Part shown: piece by piece, positions 19,686 through 30,830 of the stretch
How positions within the stretch are numbered: position 1 is the stretch's first letter
Layout of the letters: every line of letters starts with the position of its first letter
Source: Theristus sp. LFF4_11
Lineage: Eukaryota; Nematoda; Chromadorea; Monhysterida; Xyalidae
Direction: 5' to 3'
DNA: 64,000 nucleotides
NCBI GenBank assembly: GCA_030248135.1
Contig: JASANC010004105.1
Span: 1-64,000 of the forward strand
Made by a program: the position numbers and the translations under genes
Notes under the pieces: generated by a model
The model's input: the letters and a program-made list of their open reading frames with translations, nothing else
What the model was told of the DNA's origin: nothing
Databases searched by the model: none

Positions 19686-22600
19686 AGCTCGAGATGCAAA
19701 AGGGTCGGACGCCGCTGTTCGGTGCGCAACCGTCCTGGTGGGGCGAAGAAGACAGCGACGACGGCGACGACGACGAGACGACGCCGCCAGCAGAGCCAGT
19801 GTCCCGGAGTGACAAGCATCGCAGCACGCAGCAACAACGACAAACGCAACCGCGTGCGTTTCTCTCTGTTATCGTAACATTTGAGTGTTTGAGTTTTGTC
19901 GAGCTGGGTGACAAATGGGGTAGGCCGTAGGGGGGTACTCAGCAGCGCAACAATGCCGAGCGGAACCTGTCGGGATCGCATGTGAACAGTCACTGCTGAG
20001 GGCACTTTGTCACTTGTATACATTTCTGTTCATGAGTGGCCTGATTGGAAGCGTTTACAGTCGAACTCTAAATTACAGGAAATCAACTGATTGGTTGGTG
20101 ATTACCGGTATGCGTGCTTTCTGTGCAGGCATTGCTATGGAGGCGGAGTGTGGTTTTGCAAAGAATCACCAACGAATCAGCGGATTCCCTATAATTTCGA
20201 GTTCGACTGTACATTTCAATTCCAACCAATCAGCTTGACTGCATATAAAAAATGGTTCACGTCCAGCCGTCGGCCGCGCAAAGTCGGTCAGTCGTTCGGC
20301 GTCGCCGCCGCTGACGACGTGGGCGTGCACCGCTCAGTCGGACACCGAAACGGCGACGGCCGCTCAGAAAGGACGCACGCAGCGCGACGCGCAGCCGCCA
20401 GCGCCGGCGGCGCCCGTTCGTGAGCCGGTTCGCATGGACATTCCGTTCAATCTCGGCGGACAGAAACCGCCGCGACCGCCGCCGTCAAACGCGTCCCACT
20501 CCGGCGACACGCAACGGACGAAGAAGTCGCGCGCGGCAACTCCGTCGTCGACGACGACGACGACGACGACTGGTGTTGCGGCTGCGATAACGCCAGCGGT
20601 GGATGAGTCGAGCGGTTCGTTTTGGGTGGTTGTTGGTGGCTTGGTAAGTTAGCGCAACGCTGAGTCGCTCTTTCACGAAAAGATCGGTTTTGACTAAGAA
20701 ACACGTTTTTCGTATCTCATTCATGAATCATAATGTTGAACAATGCGATGAAGTTTGACACTCCTACTTTTGATACTTTGATATCATACTCAGTGTCCAC
20801 TACAACAGACATTTGTGTCCCACTATGGAGATGGACTACTGCCAGTAAAACCGCTCTGAAAGTTTTGATGCTTTTCCAGAACTATTCACAAAACTCTTTT
20901 GAAAGCACTTCGCACCAACAAAGCGCATTCCGTAACAAAAGCAGATGAAATGACATTTCAAAAAAAAAACACATTCAGTGGCATCAGCGCCGGCGACGTC
21001 GTTCACGATCGCGTTCCACGAGGACGACCCGAGCGGCGCGCGACAGTCCGCGCCATTCTCGCTGCAAGAGGCCGCCCGTCGATCCGGCCCGTCGCGGCGC
21101 ATGCTGCTGCGGCGTAGTGCGCCGGGCGACGCGCGATCCGCCGGAAAGCCGGCGACAGCGACGACGACAATCAGCGACAACGAGCACGCCAAGGAGTACC
21201 TGCTGAATCGACTGCTGGCCAGCGCGACGCCGCCGCCGGTGCAGTCGCCGTTGACGGAGACGCAGACGACCGAGAAAGCGGACGCGAAGGCGGTGCCGGC
21301 CGGTGGCGCGCGCGTCCGCCGTGAGAGCGACTCCGTCAGTGACTCCGGCACCTATGTCCTTGAGAAAGGTTCGTCGGGCTTGTTGAGTCTGCACGCAGCG
21401 CTGTGCGTTCCGTGCCTTTGTTTGTCAGCGGTCAAAAGTTGTATTCAAATTTTTTGTTGTTGTGATTTGCTGCTTCCTACGAATGTACAACACCGGTCAT
21501 AAAGTGGTGAGCTCATTTCGTGAAAGTGAGCTTTGATGAGCCGAAAGTGAGTTTCGGCGTCTGTTGCCATACCACACAGACCATCGCTTGCGGGCATGAT
21601 ATGATACGAATGCGCGAAAGTGGCGCGTCAGACTCTTGTCTGTGCGTTCGTGGCAATGAGCCCCGCCGACGGGGTGCATAGGCACGCAGAGGCGCGTTTC
21701 TGGTTCCTGGCTAAAAGCGTTGCCTAAAGTGCCGTTTGTTCGTTGGTTCGAGTGCAATCGAGCGAAATACCGAACAATTGTCACCCTCGTGGCCTGGTGG
21801 TAGTGCGTTCGACTACAGTCTGTGCGCTCGGGGGGTCGAGCCCCGCCGAGGGGTGTATAGGCACTTGATGACAGAGAAAACTCGATGGGCGCCCTACTCA
21901 ATGGCGTTCAGTACGCTTCTCTCGGTTAGCCCTGGCTAAAAACATCGCCTAAGAATCACAACAACAACAATATTCAGGCGAGCGCATTTCAACTGACGAC
22001 GACCAGGAGCTGGCGGAGGGGCGGGCGAAAATAGACGAGGCGCTTGGAATAACCACTGTTCCGGAAAGCGGGTGCGTGCTTTACAATTTTTTAATTGAAA
22101 TGGTTTTTTAACCTTTTTATGTTGGTGTAAGGCAACATAAAACATGGTATTATGTCAGCGCCGATTTGTTGCAACGATAGGCCAGATTTGGATGTGTCGT
22201 GTCTTGAATGTTTCTCATTCCACTGTACAGCAATGTTTTGCATTTTTTGGCTGCCAACAATCGATCTTGGTGTTTCGTCAAGGTTTAGGATGGAAAGTCG
22301 TGAAAAGCAAAACGTGAAATAGTATCAAAGTAGACCAAGTGGTTTGAATTAAAAAAGTAAACTGCGACTCATAGTTATGCAGCCAATCAACGTCGATAAT
22401 CGACAATCGATTCAGACTTTTGAAACGACGCAACTAGAGAACACTGCAGAGAGCAGCAACGGAACGACGACGCCGACACAAAGCAGCCGATCGAGCGCGG
22501 TGTTCTGCTGCAAGAGCTGGTCAAGCTAACGACGGTGTCTGCAAATCCGCTGGCGAAACCAGACAGTCAAGCGCAGTCGTCAGCGAGCGGCGGTGCTCAC

Positions 22601-25600
22601 AGTCAGTTCGGTCGTCGTTGCTCGCACGACAACAACCAGACGCCGACGAAGGATCGCACGACGACAAAGTTGGCGTCATCGTCATCGCAGAGACATGCAG
22701 GTTGGTGGACAAAAGACGGCACACATTATCTGAGCGGCGCCGACTGCGTCGAGCGTAGATGGAACAGTAGGTGGTGTTTTGTGTGTGCGTGGTGCGTTCG
22801 CGTGCCCGTCGGTGGCGTTTGCGGCAATGTGCACCGCATCAGCTCACTGTTTCCACCCAGACCGTCACACGGACTATATGGCATGCGAGTTTTGCGAGAT
22901 TCTTTGTGTGATGCCTGATTAGTGCAACGAGTCCTGATTTGTTTTTTTGTTTTTTTTTGCCGCAGCGCCCGCTCCGCCGGCTGTCACGAATCGACGCTCA
23001 GTGCCCGCAACGGCTGGCGCTAAACCGACGACCGCGAAGAAACCACCGTGCGGACCCCAGTCGTCGCAGTTTCGGTATTGGGTCGAGTTTGTTTATTTTT
23101 TGGAACTGGGTCATACATATTGAATGAGTGGACAATTCTCAAATGGTTCAAACCTCTCTCTGTGCACACACCACTCAGTTCTGGTTCACCAGTCAAATAA
23201 TAGCAACTCAGTCCCAACTATGCGGTTTCGCCGACCATTCAATAGGGTTGGCATTTCTGTCCAGCGAATGGCCAGCGAACACTGTCACTGTTGGGTTATT
23301 CCAAAAACCATCGAGCAGAAGTGCGAAACGCGCGGATATTGTTGTTCTTGTTTTCAGACGCGACGGCGGCCGCTTCAGCATGCGCACTGGCAGCGGCGGC
23401 AACGCAGCGCACAGCAGCAACAGCAACACCGGCAACACCAAGCAGCCTGCAGCGGTGTCGCACGCGAGCAAACCACCACCACCGCCGCTGAAACGTGGCT
23501 CCGGCAGTTTCCAGAGTTCCACCGGGCGTCCACTGTCGCAACAATCCAGTAGTCGGCCGTCCAGTGCAGCCACGACGGTCGTCGCTACGGAGCAGGCGCA
23601 ATCGCCGAAACTTCAGGTTGGCATACGTTGCAACGGCACTTTGTTGCAACGGCACTTTGTTTTGCGCACGCAAACTCAAAAAAAGAATTGCGTCCGCGGT
23701 CAGCCAGCGATGATCCGACGTTTCAGACCTGCATTCAGGCGGATCATTCCGAGTGTAATGCTCTACAGTCGCTGTGTTTGTAATGCTCGCTCCAATTTCG
23801 CCTTGAGTGTGTGCATTTTGTCTTTCACACGGCTGATTCAGCGCGTTTTATTTGTGTCACTGTGCAACATCAGCTGTGTGACAATCGGTACATTCCGGCA
23901 TTCCGGTTGGTTGATTGGCAGCGAATCAGGTTAGCAGCACCGAAACTGTGAGCCGTAATTCAACAGCAGCCAATCAGTCAGCTGATTATCGATGACTGTA
24001 CAGTTGGAGTGTAAATGTAGCCGAGTACACGGTCTTCACAGACGCACTTTACAGTCAAGTCAAGTCGAGTTTTATTTGTAAGCCTCACGGCCAGTTTACA
24101 TCAACACAATCACAAAACTTCCATTAACAAAACAAACGATGTCACAAAAAAAAACTGAAGAAATACACAAGATTATTGATGAAATTGGTGAATGGCTTAC
24201 ACTTTACTAAGAATCGACTTACACGCTTGCAGGCGTGGCTACGTCGCAAGGCGTATGATCCTCGAAAGGCGGCCGCCACCGCAAAGCAAATCCCGAAGTC
24301 GCGCCCGCTCAACATCGTCGGCCGCAGCACGAAGGACACCTATTTCTCGCATTTCGTTCCGTCGATGAATCGCGCGAACACGTTCCACGTGGGCGACGGT
24401 GAAGAGTCACCGGTGAAACATCAACAACGTCGCCAGAAGCAAGCCCGTCCGTGCACGTCGAACGTGTCGCTCGCGCCCGTAAGTGCTTATCCAACAGACG
24501 TACCGTATTACCTCTAATAAACCCCCATGGGGGTTTATTTCTTCAGCGACTTCTGGGGGTGGGGGTTTATTTTTTTGGGGGGGGGGCTTTATTTTTTTTT
24601 GGGGGGGGTTTATTTGGAAACCATTTTTAGGAGTGGGTAAAATGGCAAAAATACCTTCCATGGCAGGAAGGAAGTCGCAGAAACTTCTACTCTACATAGA
24701 AATTTCCTTTTACAACAGCCTTTTGTAATGAAATTACCATTAACTCATCCATTTGGGGCCTTTGGTAGCACAATTTCATCATTTTCACTGCAACCAGCCA
24801 CTGAATTCACTGTTTATGTGTATGTTTTTCTGGGTATGTGTTTCAAACAGGTTTCCAATAATCCCCCATGGGGGATTATTTTTTGGGGGGGGATTATTTG
24901 GAAACTTGTCGAGGGGGTGGGGGTTTATTTTGGGGGGGGTTAATTTTGGGGGGGGGTTAATAGAGGTAATGCGGTATGTAGAATGTACGGTATGGCCGAA
25001 TAAGTAAGGCAGTCCTTGTTTTCTCAATTAGGGCGAGATTAGTTCCAGAGGCAAGGAGTTTCAATAGCCAAAAATGCCAAGATATTTGCCAAACGTGTGT
25101 GCAATGGTAGAATAAGCAGAATAGCACGAATAACCAACTCTTGTAAGAAACACATCAAATTTGACACACAGTTGGGTTTTTCTGATGGTCTTTTTTAATC
25201 ATTCAAATTTCGCGCGCTCATTGCACACTGAAAAAAGCTGCCATGTTTAATCGGCCATACCGTACCGAAAAATCATCTCAAAACTCCTGGAAAATAGCGT
25301 ATGATGAATCATTGGCTGATTGACTGCTTTTTAATGACCCCTCACCGATTGGTTCGTGGCAAGCTCGATGCAGCCATGTCAGCCAGCGCCATGATGCTCA
25401 GTTTTGACTGTACGTACACAGGTGCATCACATTCAGTTGACCGTGTCTAACCGAAGCGACGTGACAACAAAGAAGGTTAGCTGTAATCCAGAGTTCAGAC
25501 AGCCGATATTGCCAGTGGTTTACACAGTTCAGTCTAACTCAATAACATATGCAAATAGCTGATTGGTTGATGCATGCATTCTGAATTGCTGAGTTCGCCG

Positions 25601-25963
25601 GAGTTTTGTTTGCGGAGAATGAACGCATCACGTCAATCACATGACCACCAACCAATCAGCTAGCTGGATATGTTATTGTGTTAGACTGCATGCGTTTGTT
25701 TCGTTGTCATGTTTGTTTGTTTGCAGAGTATTTCCGCCGAGAACCTCGACGACGACGAACACTTGATTGTCGAGGTGCAGGAGGAGCACGTGGTCGAGTA
25801 CGAGGACGACTTTGAGGAGGAATACCACGAACACATCGGACAGCAACCGCAGCAGTCTGGCGCTCGATTCATCAGTGAGCGCAATGACGTTGACGCTGAT
25901 GACGCTGACGACGAGTCGGCAGCGACGAGCAGCGTTGCCGCTGGCGAGGAGGCGTTCAGGCCG
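19686..25963 (+). CDS. CEP170-like: CEP170-like centrosomal/microtubule protein
   Basis: CEP170 is a centriole-appendage and microtubule-associated protein; role here is by homology. Exons: 19686-19853, 20267-20643, 20880-20931, 20988-21368, 21978-22071, 22438-22700 (alternative end 22766), 22966-23074, 23358-23616, 24233-24478, 25727-25963; all phases agree. Family landmarks in order: GRTPLFGAQPSWWGEE (vertebrate GTPLYGQPSWWG), TSFTIAFHEDD (FTIEF), SDSGTYVLEK (GTYTIE) followed by the GRAKIDEALGI helix, RRDGGRFSMR, and WLRRKAYDPRKAAATAK. The last exon is strongly acidic. The first exon listed begins mid-protein, so the N-terminus lies upstream, possibly in 11127-19161. The 3' end is uncertain: a GAACTCCGATAA mini-exon at 26321-26332 would fit the phase but lies in sequence that recurs near 35705. 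Confidence 0.72.
20058..20209. mobile_element. CCAAT-box MITE, long-arm type, copy 2
   Basis: CAGTCGAACTC at the left and GAGTTCGACTG at the right form inverted ends, with inner ACTGATTGGTTGGTGATTAC opposite CACCAACGAATCAG. It is in the intron before exon 20267. Confidence 0.7.
21606..21740 (+). repeat. Degenerate SINE copy
   Basis: GTGGCGCGTCAGACTCTTGTCTGTGCG and ATGAGCCCCGCCGACGGGGTGCATAGGCAC resemble the tRNA-like head of the SINE at 21782, and CTGGCTAAAAGCGTTGCCTAAAG resembles its body end. It has decayed, and lies head-to-tail with the younger copy. Confidence 0.6.
21782..21971 (+). repeat. tRNA-derived SINE, full length
   Basis: The tRNA-like head shows CCCTCG and CGAGGG that can pair as an acceptor-like stem. 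A T-arm-like CGGGGGGTCGAGCCCCG overlaps a B box. The body contains AAAACTCGATGGGCGCCC and the tail is (AAC)n. AACAAT on both sides may be a target duplication, but it overlaps the tail. The next CEP170-like exon starts at 21978, so its acceptor TATTCAG directly follows the SINE tail. Confidence 0.87.
24503..24974. mobile_element. TA-flanked MITE with CCCCCATGGGGG palindromes
   Basis: Inverted ends CCGTATTACCTCTAATAA and TTAATAGAGGTAATGCGG are flanked by TA (24501-24502, 24975-24976). The interior has two copies of CCCCCATGGGGG in an AT context and several runs of seven or more G. It lies in the CEP170-like intron after exon 24478 and is 13 bp from the next MITE. Confidence 0.83.
24988..25262. 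mobile_element. Tc1/mariner-type MITE, CGGTATGGCC family, copy 3 (inverted)
   Basis: Ends CGGTATGGCCGAATAAG and TTAATCGGCCATACCG with flanking TA (24986-24987, 25263-25264). The right part is the reverse complement of the left part of the 2174-2437 copy. Confidence 0.87.
25530..25688. mobile_element. CCAAT-box MITE, long-arm type, copy 3
   Basis: CAGTCTAACTCAATAACATA and TATGTTATTGTGTTAGACTG form good inverted ends about 30 bp long. Inner CTGATTGGTTG and CAACCAATCAGC continue the symmetry. It ends 38 bp before the last CEP170-like exon (25727). Confidence 0.85.
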
Positions 25964-26487
25964 GTCGGTTGTGTTCTGCTGTGGCACCTGCATCTTTTGA
26001 ATTGCCGCTTTCTGTCATGCATTGTCTCGTATTTTCAAAATGCACATGCTCAAACCCCTCCCCCCCCCGAATTGAGTAAAACGAGAATGAGAAAGGTGGA
26101 AGATGAGCCAGAAAAGCCTTGCAAGTCGGCAGTCGACCCAATGAACAGGCGCATGTGCGCAGCACGCCTGTGTCAAGCCGACGTCACCGTCTGGAACACA
26201 GCTTACAATCGGCCATGAAAATTTTCATGCATATCAAAGTGGAATTCACGCGCGCGTTGTCTTAAACATTTTCGACTCCGCCTTTGTTCGCTTCATTTCA
26301 TTTTATTTCGCGAACCGCAGGAACTCCGATAAAACTGCAAGAACAGCGTATCCAACGGAGACTGTGATAAAACTTGTGTTTCCACTACTTTATTCTGTTT
26401 TTTGCTATCTGTTGTCCTAGTTTTCATTAAACTGTTTTTCTTTTCTCGAACTGAGAGAAAACCACTGTGTTTTTTTTCAAAAAAAAA

Positions 26488-28504
26488 ATGGTTGACGAAA
26501 AGACATCGTTAAAACCGTTACGAAAACCCATAAAGCACAAGTCAGTAACGTTCAATGGAAGAGTAAGTGTTATTGTGGATTATTAGATGTGTTTTTCGGT
26601 GTTGTTACGTTGTTGCACGTTTTTAAGCCATGCCAATTTTCAGGCAATGCTTGATGAGCTTTGCAAAGTGTCGACGAACGCAACGAGCGAAGCTAATCGC
26701 GCCGTCGAGTTACTCAGGTAAAATCGACCGGGCTACAGTCCATCTGGAAAATATATGCAACATGACGTAATGACCAACCAATCAGCTAGTTGCATATATT
26801 AGCGAGATAGACTGTGGCTTTTTCACAAACAGCGAACTATTCACACACCATACCCGCGATGATGTGGTCCACCGTGAAACAGGGTTGCTGTGCACCGGTG
26901 CGGAAGCAACGCTGTACTAATGGTAGTGTAGATTACCACCGCGGTGGGACAATAATTGCGACAAAGGTAACATTTTTGTACAGCAGCCGCACGCACGTTC
27001 CACCGCACCATGGTACAACAGGTGTGATTCAGACTTGCAACTGATGTCATATTTCGGATAAAAATGGCGACCCCGACCGAATCTGTCATCTCGTTGCTGT
27101 CATGCCAAACGAATTCGTATAATGACCGTCTGTCACAGACAACGCCCATTGTCGTCGTCGCTCGAGCGGCTCGTCTGCAATCTGCCTCCAGTCGGCGGGC
27201 GGTCTCGTGCAGCGACGGCGGTCGATTCACCGTCGACGACGTCCGCTGCCGCTGGCGCTGCTACTGGCGGCTCGGCGAGCGACGCCGACTCGAGCGAGCA
27301 ACGCGTGAGCAGTCTCCTGTCGCAGATGGAGCAACTGTCGGTCGCGTTCAAAGGTGCCCAATGACCCATGGTGACCCAATGGTTCAAAGGTGACCCAATG
27401 CCAGACAACCGCCACCGAACTTGCAACCACACTTGCCGGTGGCTGGTTGGTGTGTATGTGGGATGGTATGCGAGACAAACGCACCAGCAGCGGCAAGGTC
27501 GGTGGTGGTTGCCGAGCATGCGCGCTACGTATGTATTGTGGATTTATTCACACGTGTCCGGACTAAAATGACGTCATTTGCTTTAAAAACGCCCGTTTGT
27601 CAAAGTACAGGCACTAAAATGTCAATTTGGTGTGACTGATTCGACATTCACCATTTGTTTACGGGAAGAAATCTGCTAAACGGAAAGTCTGGTTTGCAGT
27701 GAGCGGCAAGCGCATCTTTGGCGGCACATGACGTCATTTCAATGGGACACGTTTGAAAAAATAGGTCATACTATGATACCTTTAGCAACGTTTAGCCGAT
27801 TTCTTCCCGTAAGTAAATAGTGAATGTCGAATCAGTCACACCAAACTGACATTTTAGTGCCTGTACTTTGACAAACGAGCGTTTTTAAAGCAAATGACGT
27901 CATTTTAGTCCGGACACGTTTGAATAAATCCACAATAGCGCCACCGCCCAGTGGATACCAGCGGGAAGCACACCTGTCCGGATGCCAATGCTAATGAGCT
28001 TCGATAGGAGCCCGCATATTCCTCGCTCACCAGACTCCGTCGCAGGCCGTTGATAATGGACCTGACGCATGAACGAAATGGAACTGGCATGCGTGGGCGA
28101 TTGCTTTCTCGCACTCGCCTCGCACTCATTTTATGTGGAGTTGTAAGAAAATGGCTCTTCGAGCGTTTTCAACCACGTTTTCAGCCGACCGAATTGCAGA
28201 ATTTTCAACAACAACAAAAAAACGGCTTTCAGCGGTCACCCGTTATCTGGACAGTAACAGCAGCAGCCAAGGCGGAACTGCCAGTGCCGGTGAGACGGGG
28301 CCGACCGGTCAAAAGCGGCCCAGCGTCACCACCACCAACAACAGCGGCACGACAACGACGACCACATCCACAGCATCGACGCCGTCGACGTCCGGATCGA
28401 GCGGGTCAACGCCGAGCTCGAAAACGCAACTGTTGTTACAAAAACGAACTGCAAAACAGAGCAGCAACGCTAGCTCGCCAGGCGCTGCGAGAACGAAAAA
28501 ATGA
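26488..28504 (+). CDS. Unrecognised Ser/Thr-rich protein with KSVTF motif
   Basis: Start ATG at 26488. Exons 26488-26562, 26644-26717, 27139-27353 and 28185-28504 (stop TGA) join in phase. The N-terminus is basic and includes KHKSVTFNG, which fits the RVxF docking consensus for protein phosphatase 1. A helical segment follows (AMLDELCKVSTNATSEANRA), then RVSSLLSQMEQLSVAFKADR, and a low-complexity Thr/Ser-rich tail ending in ARTKK. I do not recognise the family. An in-frame acceptor at 26455 could instead make it a downstream part of the CEP170-like gene, so independence is not proven. Confidence 0.6.
26735..26815. mobile_element. CCAAT-box MITE, short type (one CCAAT unit)
   Basis: ACAGTCCATCTGGAAAATAT...GCAAC opposite GTTGCATATATTAGCGAGAT...GACTGT, with one GACCAACCAATCAGC unit inside. 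It is the smallest member of the family, 81 bp, and lies in the second intron of the gene at 26488. Confidence 0.88.
27534..27937. mobile_element. CRE-bearing MITE (family B), head-to-head pair
   Basis: A forward copy (about 27534-27774) is followed at once by an inverted partial copy (about 27786-27937). The outer ends are TATTGTGGATTTATTC and GAATAAATCCACAATA. The arms match over about 150 bp, and three TGACGTCA sites occur. It lies in the third intron of the gene at 26488, so its transcript could fold into a long hairpin. Confidence 0.88.
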
Positions 28505-29849
28505 CCATTAATCCATGTGACCCCTTGCTTCCGGACAAATTATAAAGTGGATTTGGATAGCTTCATTGTCTGCAAAAAAAATTAAAAAAAAAGTGAAACA
28601 CACCAGCGCAACGAAAGACACCACACTCGGTGCTTCTCAACTTTGGTCATTTCGATTAGCTTTCACAATTTCTCAAGAATTCGATAAATTTTTTTAAATA
28701 TTTTAAAGTCTACAAGTCTGTTGAACTGTGAGCATTACCATGATCATACTGTATATTTTTATTTCAAAATCTGCACAACGAACATTTTGTCAGTTTCGAA
28801 TCATAAACACCCAGCCGTTAAACTGGGCTTTCAACGTTTTCCAGCGGTTCGTATCAATCTTCGCAATAATTATAAATTGTAAAACATGCACGTACTATGT
28901 ACAAAGCAGCGCCTAGAGTTTGCTTTACGATACGCTAAATCACATTGTTCTGTGAAAACTTTTTTTTTAAATTAAAAAAAAAATAATGTTGTTCCCCGTG
29001 TTTGTATTTATGAACGTCAGGTTTAAATAGCTGCAAAAGCATCTAGTTTCTGACTGCTTTCAAAATGTGATTAAAAGTTAATCGAAAAACAAACATGCGA
29101 CACAAAACACACTAATGCACAAGTTCTGAATGCAGGATTAAAAACTGTAGAAACTGAAATATTCACACCAACTATCTAGCATTATCACAGTGGATCACAC
29201 AAACATTTTATGTTTCTTAGATGACAAAACTGAAGAAAACTACATTAAATTGGAAAACATCGCAACCGAAGATCTTCCTAAGAAAATGAAAAATGCTATA
29301 CACACAGTAACCAGTTATAAACTGTGTGTTTATTTCCAAATATTAGCAAGAATTAAGCGAGCAGTGAAGACCAAACACAATGCACAGTGACAAATAGCAT
29401 TGAATCGATGACGAAAAAGTTCTGAAACGCTATTAAAGAAGTCCAGAAAAAAGTGCAATAGCAACACCACAAAAAAAGATCATCGACACACACAACTTTA
29501 ACCCCGTTTTTCAGTTCACAACAAAAAAACCAAACATGCGATGAAACTGGAAACAACGATTCTCAAATAACAGAAAACAACTTGAACTAACTAACTGAAA
29601 TAATTGCCGATCTGTCGCTCGGGCAGAGGTGCAGTGGAGCCATTTCCATGCCTGTTGGTAGCCAAAGAGGCCAAAAAAGGGGTAACCTGGTCGGTGAAAT
29701 TGCTGAATGGATGACTTTTGATTTATGAATGGACGACGGGCCGCTCGAAGTTTGGGGTAACCTAGTAGATGATGCCCGTTCCGAACGGCCAATATTTCCC
29801 TCGGAACAGGCTCCCGTGCATGTCTGCTCTCGGGCGGTTCGGGCTTGTG

Positions 29850-30179
29850 TAGGAATGGTAAAAAACCGGTTTTTATATTGTAAGCATGTGAGGTTTTATT
29901 ACCGTTTTAAAACCGGTGTATTTCCCAGCACCAAGTTTCCATAACTGGACTTTCGGAACCAATCAGAAATACAGTGGAAATTAGTGTTTTAAATAAAGCG
30001 AAGTTAAATTTGAGTTTGGCGCAGTTTAGTTGATTACTTTTGCAAAATGCAATAATGCGATATCATCGTCCAGTAGTTTCTAAGTACCAAAATTTCCGAA
30101 AAATTTTTAAGGTAAAAAACAGTTTTTTTATTTTCAAAAAACGGAAAGAAAACCGGTTTTATTTCCCATGCCAACCATA
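29850..30179. mobile_element. hAT-like MITE, TAGGGTTGGCA family, short copy 3
   Basis: Ends TAGGAATGGTAAAAAACCGG and CCCATGCCAACCATA, with perfect 8-bp duplication GGCTTGTG (29842-29849 and 30180-30187). It is 330 bp, and AAAACCGGT motifs are retained near both ends. Confidence 0.9.
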
Positions 30180-30641
30180 GGCTTGTGCTAGCCCGATTGA
30201 GTCAGCTGCATTCAATTATGTTGCAGAAAAAGTTGGTGATAAAACAGAAATCTCACATGAAACGTGGGAAGAAACGATTTCAGTAATTTTAGAAAAACCA
30301 AAGAAAATTCGGAGCCGATGAGACTAGACAAAAGTGCTACCAGATATCAGATTCGGACTTCCGCCAGGGTTTGGTGAATTGATGCTCTGCTGGTGCGACA
30401 ATCCTTGCTGCAACAAAAATGGGCGTTTTGAAAGTTTTTTTTTTGAACAAAAAGGTGTTTTCTGCGACCAGAGAAAAGTGTCAGCGGCAGATAATCCACT
30501 GCAGTGACCATTCAACGATGTCATGATATGTAGAATCAGAAATGATAAAGCGATTGGCTGTTCCGATTCGGTTCAATCAAGGACGAGTGCACATTAGAGC
30601 TGGATTTGCTCATAAACCTTGCCATCAAAACTGCTTTTCAT

Positions 30642-30811
30642 CAGTCTGGAATATATATGCCACATGACGTGAGGACCTACCAATCAGCGCTAAGAACTGC
30701 TCATGACCAACCAATCAGCGCTAAGAACTGCTCATGACCAACCAATCAGCGCTGAGAATTGCTCATGACCAACCAATCAGCTAGTAGCATATATCAGCGA
30801 GACAGACTGTA
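30642..30811. mobile_element. CCAAT-box MITE with four tandem CCAATCAGC units
   Basis: Outer ends CAGTCTGGAATATATATGC and GCATATATCAGCGAGACAG are as in 26735-26815. The interior has a roughly 32-bp unit, ACCAACCAATCAGCGCTRAG plus AAYTGCTCATG, repeated so that four CCAATCAGC sites occur. It lies just beyond the WDR20 stop codon. Confidence 0.88.
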
Positions 30812-30830
30812 CGTGTCATTTCAGCGATCA

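Larger units (their letters stand above)
28505..30830. other. Intergenic region between convergent genes
   Basis: Convergent 3' ends of the gene at 26488 (+) and WDR20 (-). It is AT-rich with no supported gene. It holds a hAT-like MITE at 29850-30179 and a CCAAT-box MITE at 30642-30811. Confidence 0.6.

Noticed and set aside
26296..26375. Terminal mini-exon of the CEP170-like gene (ELR-stop)
   Set aside because: Phase fits, but the same sequence recurs near 35705-35790 in a WDR20 intron, so it is probably repeat rather than coding. I left the 3' end open.
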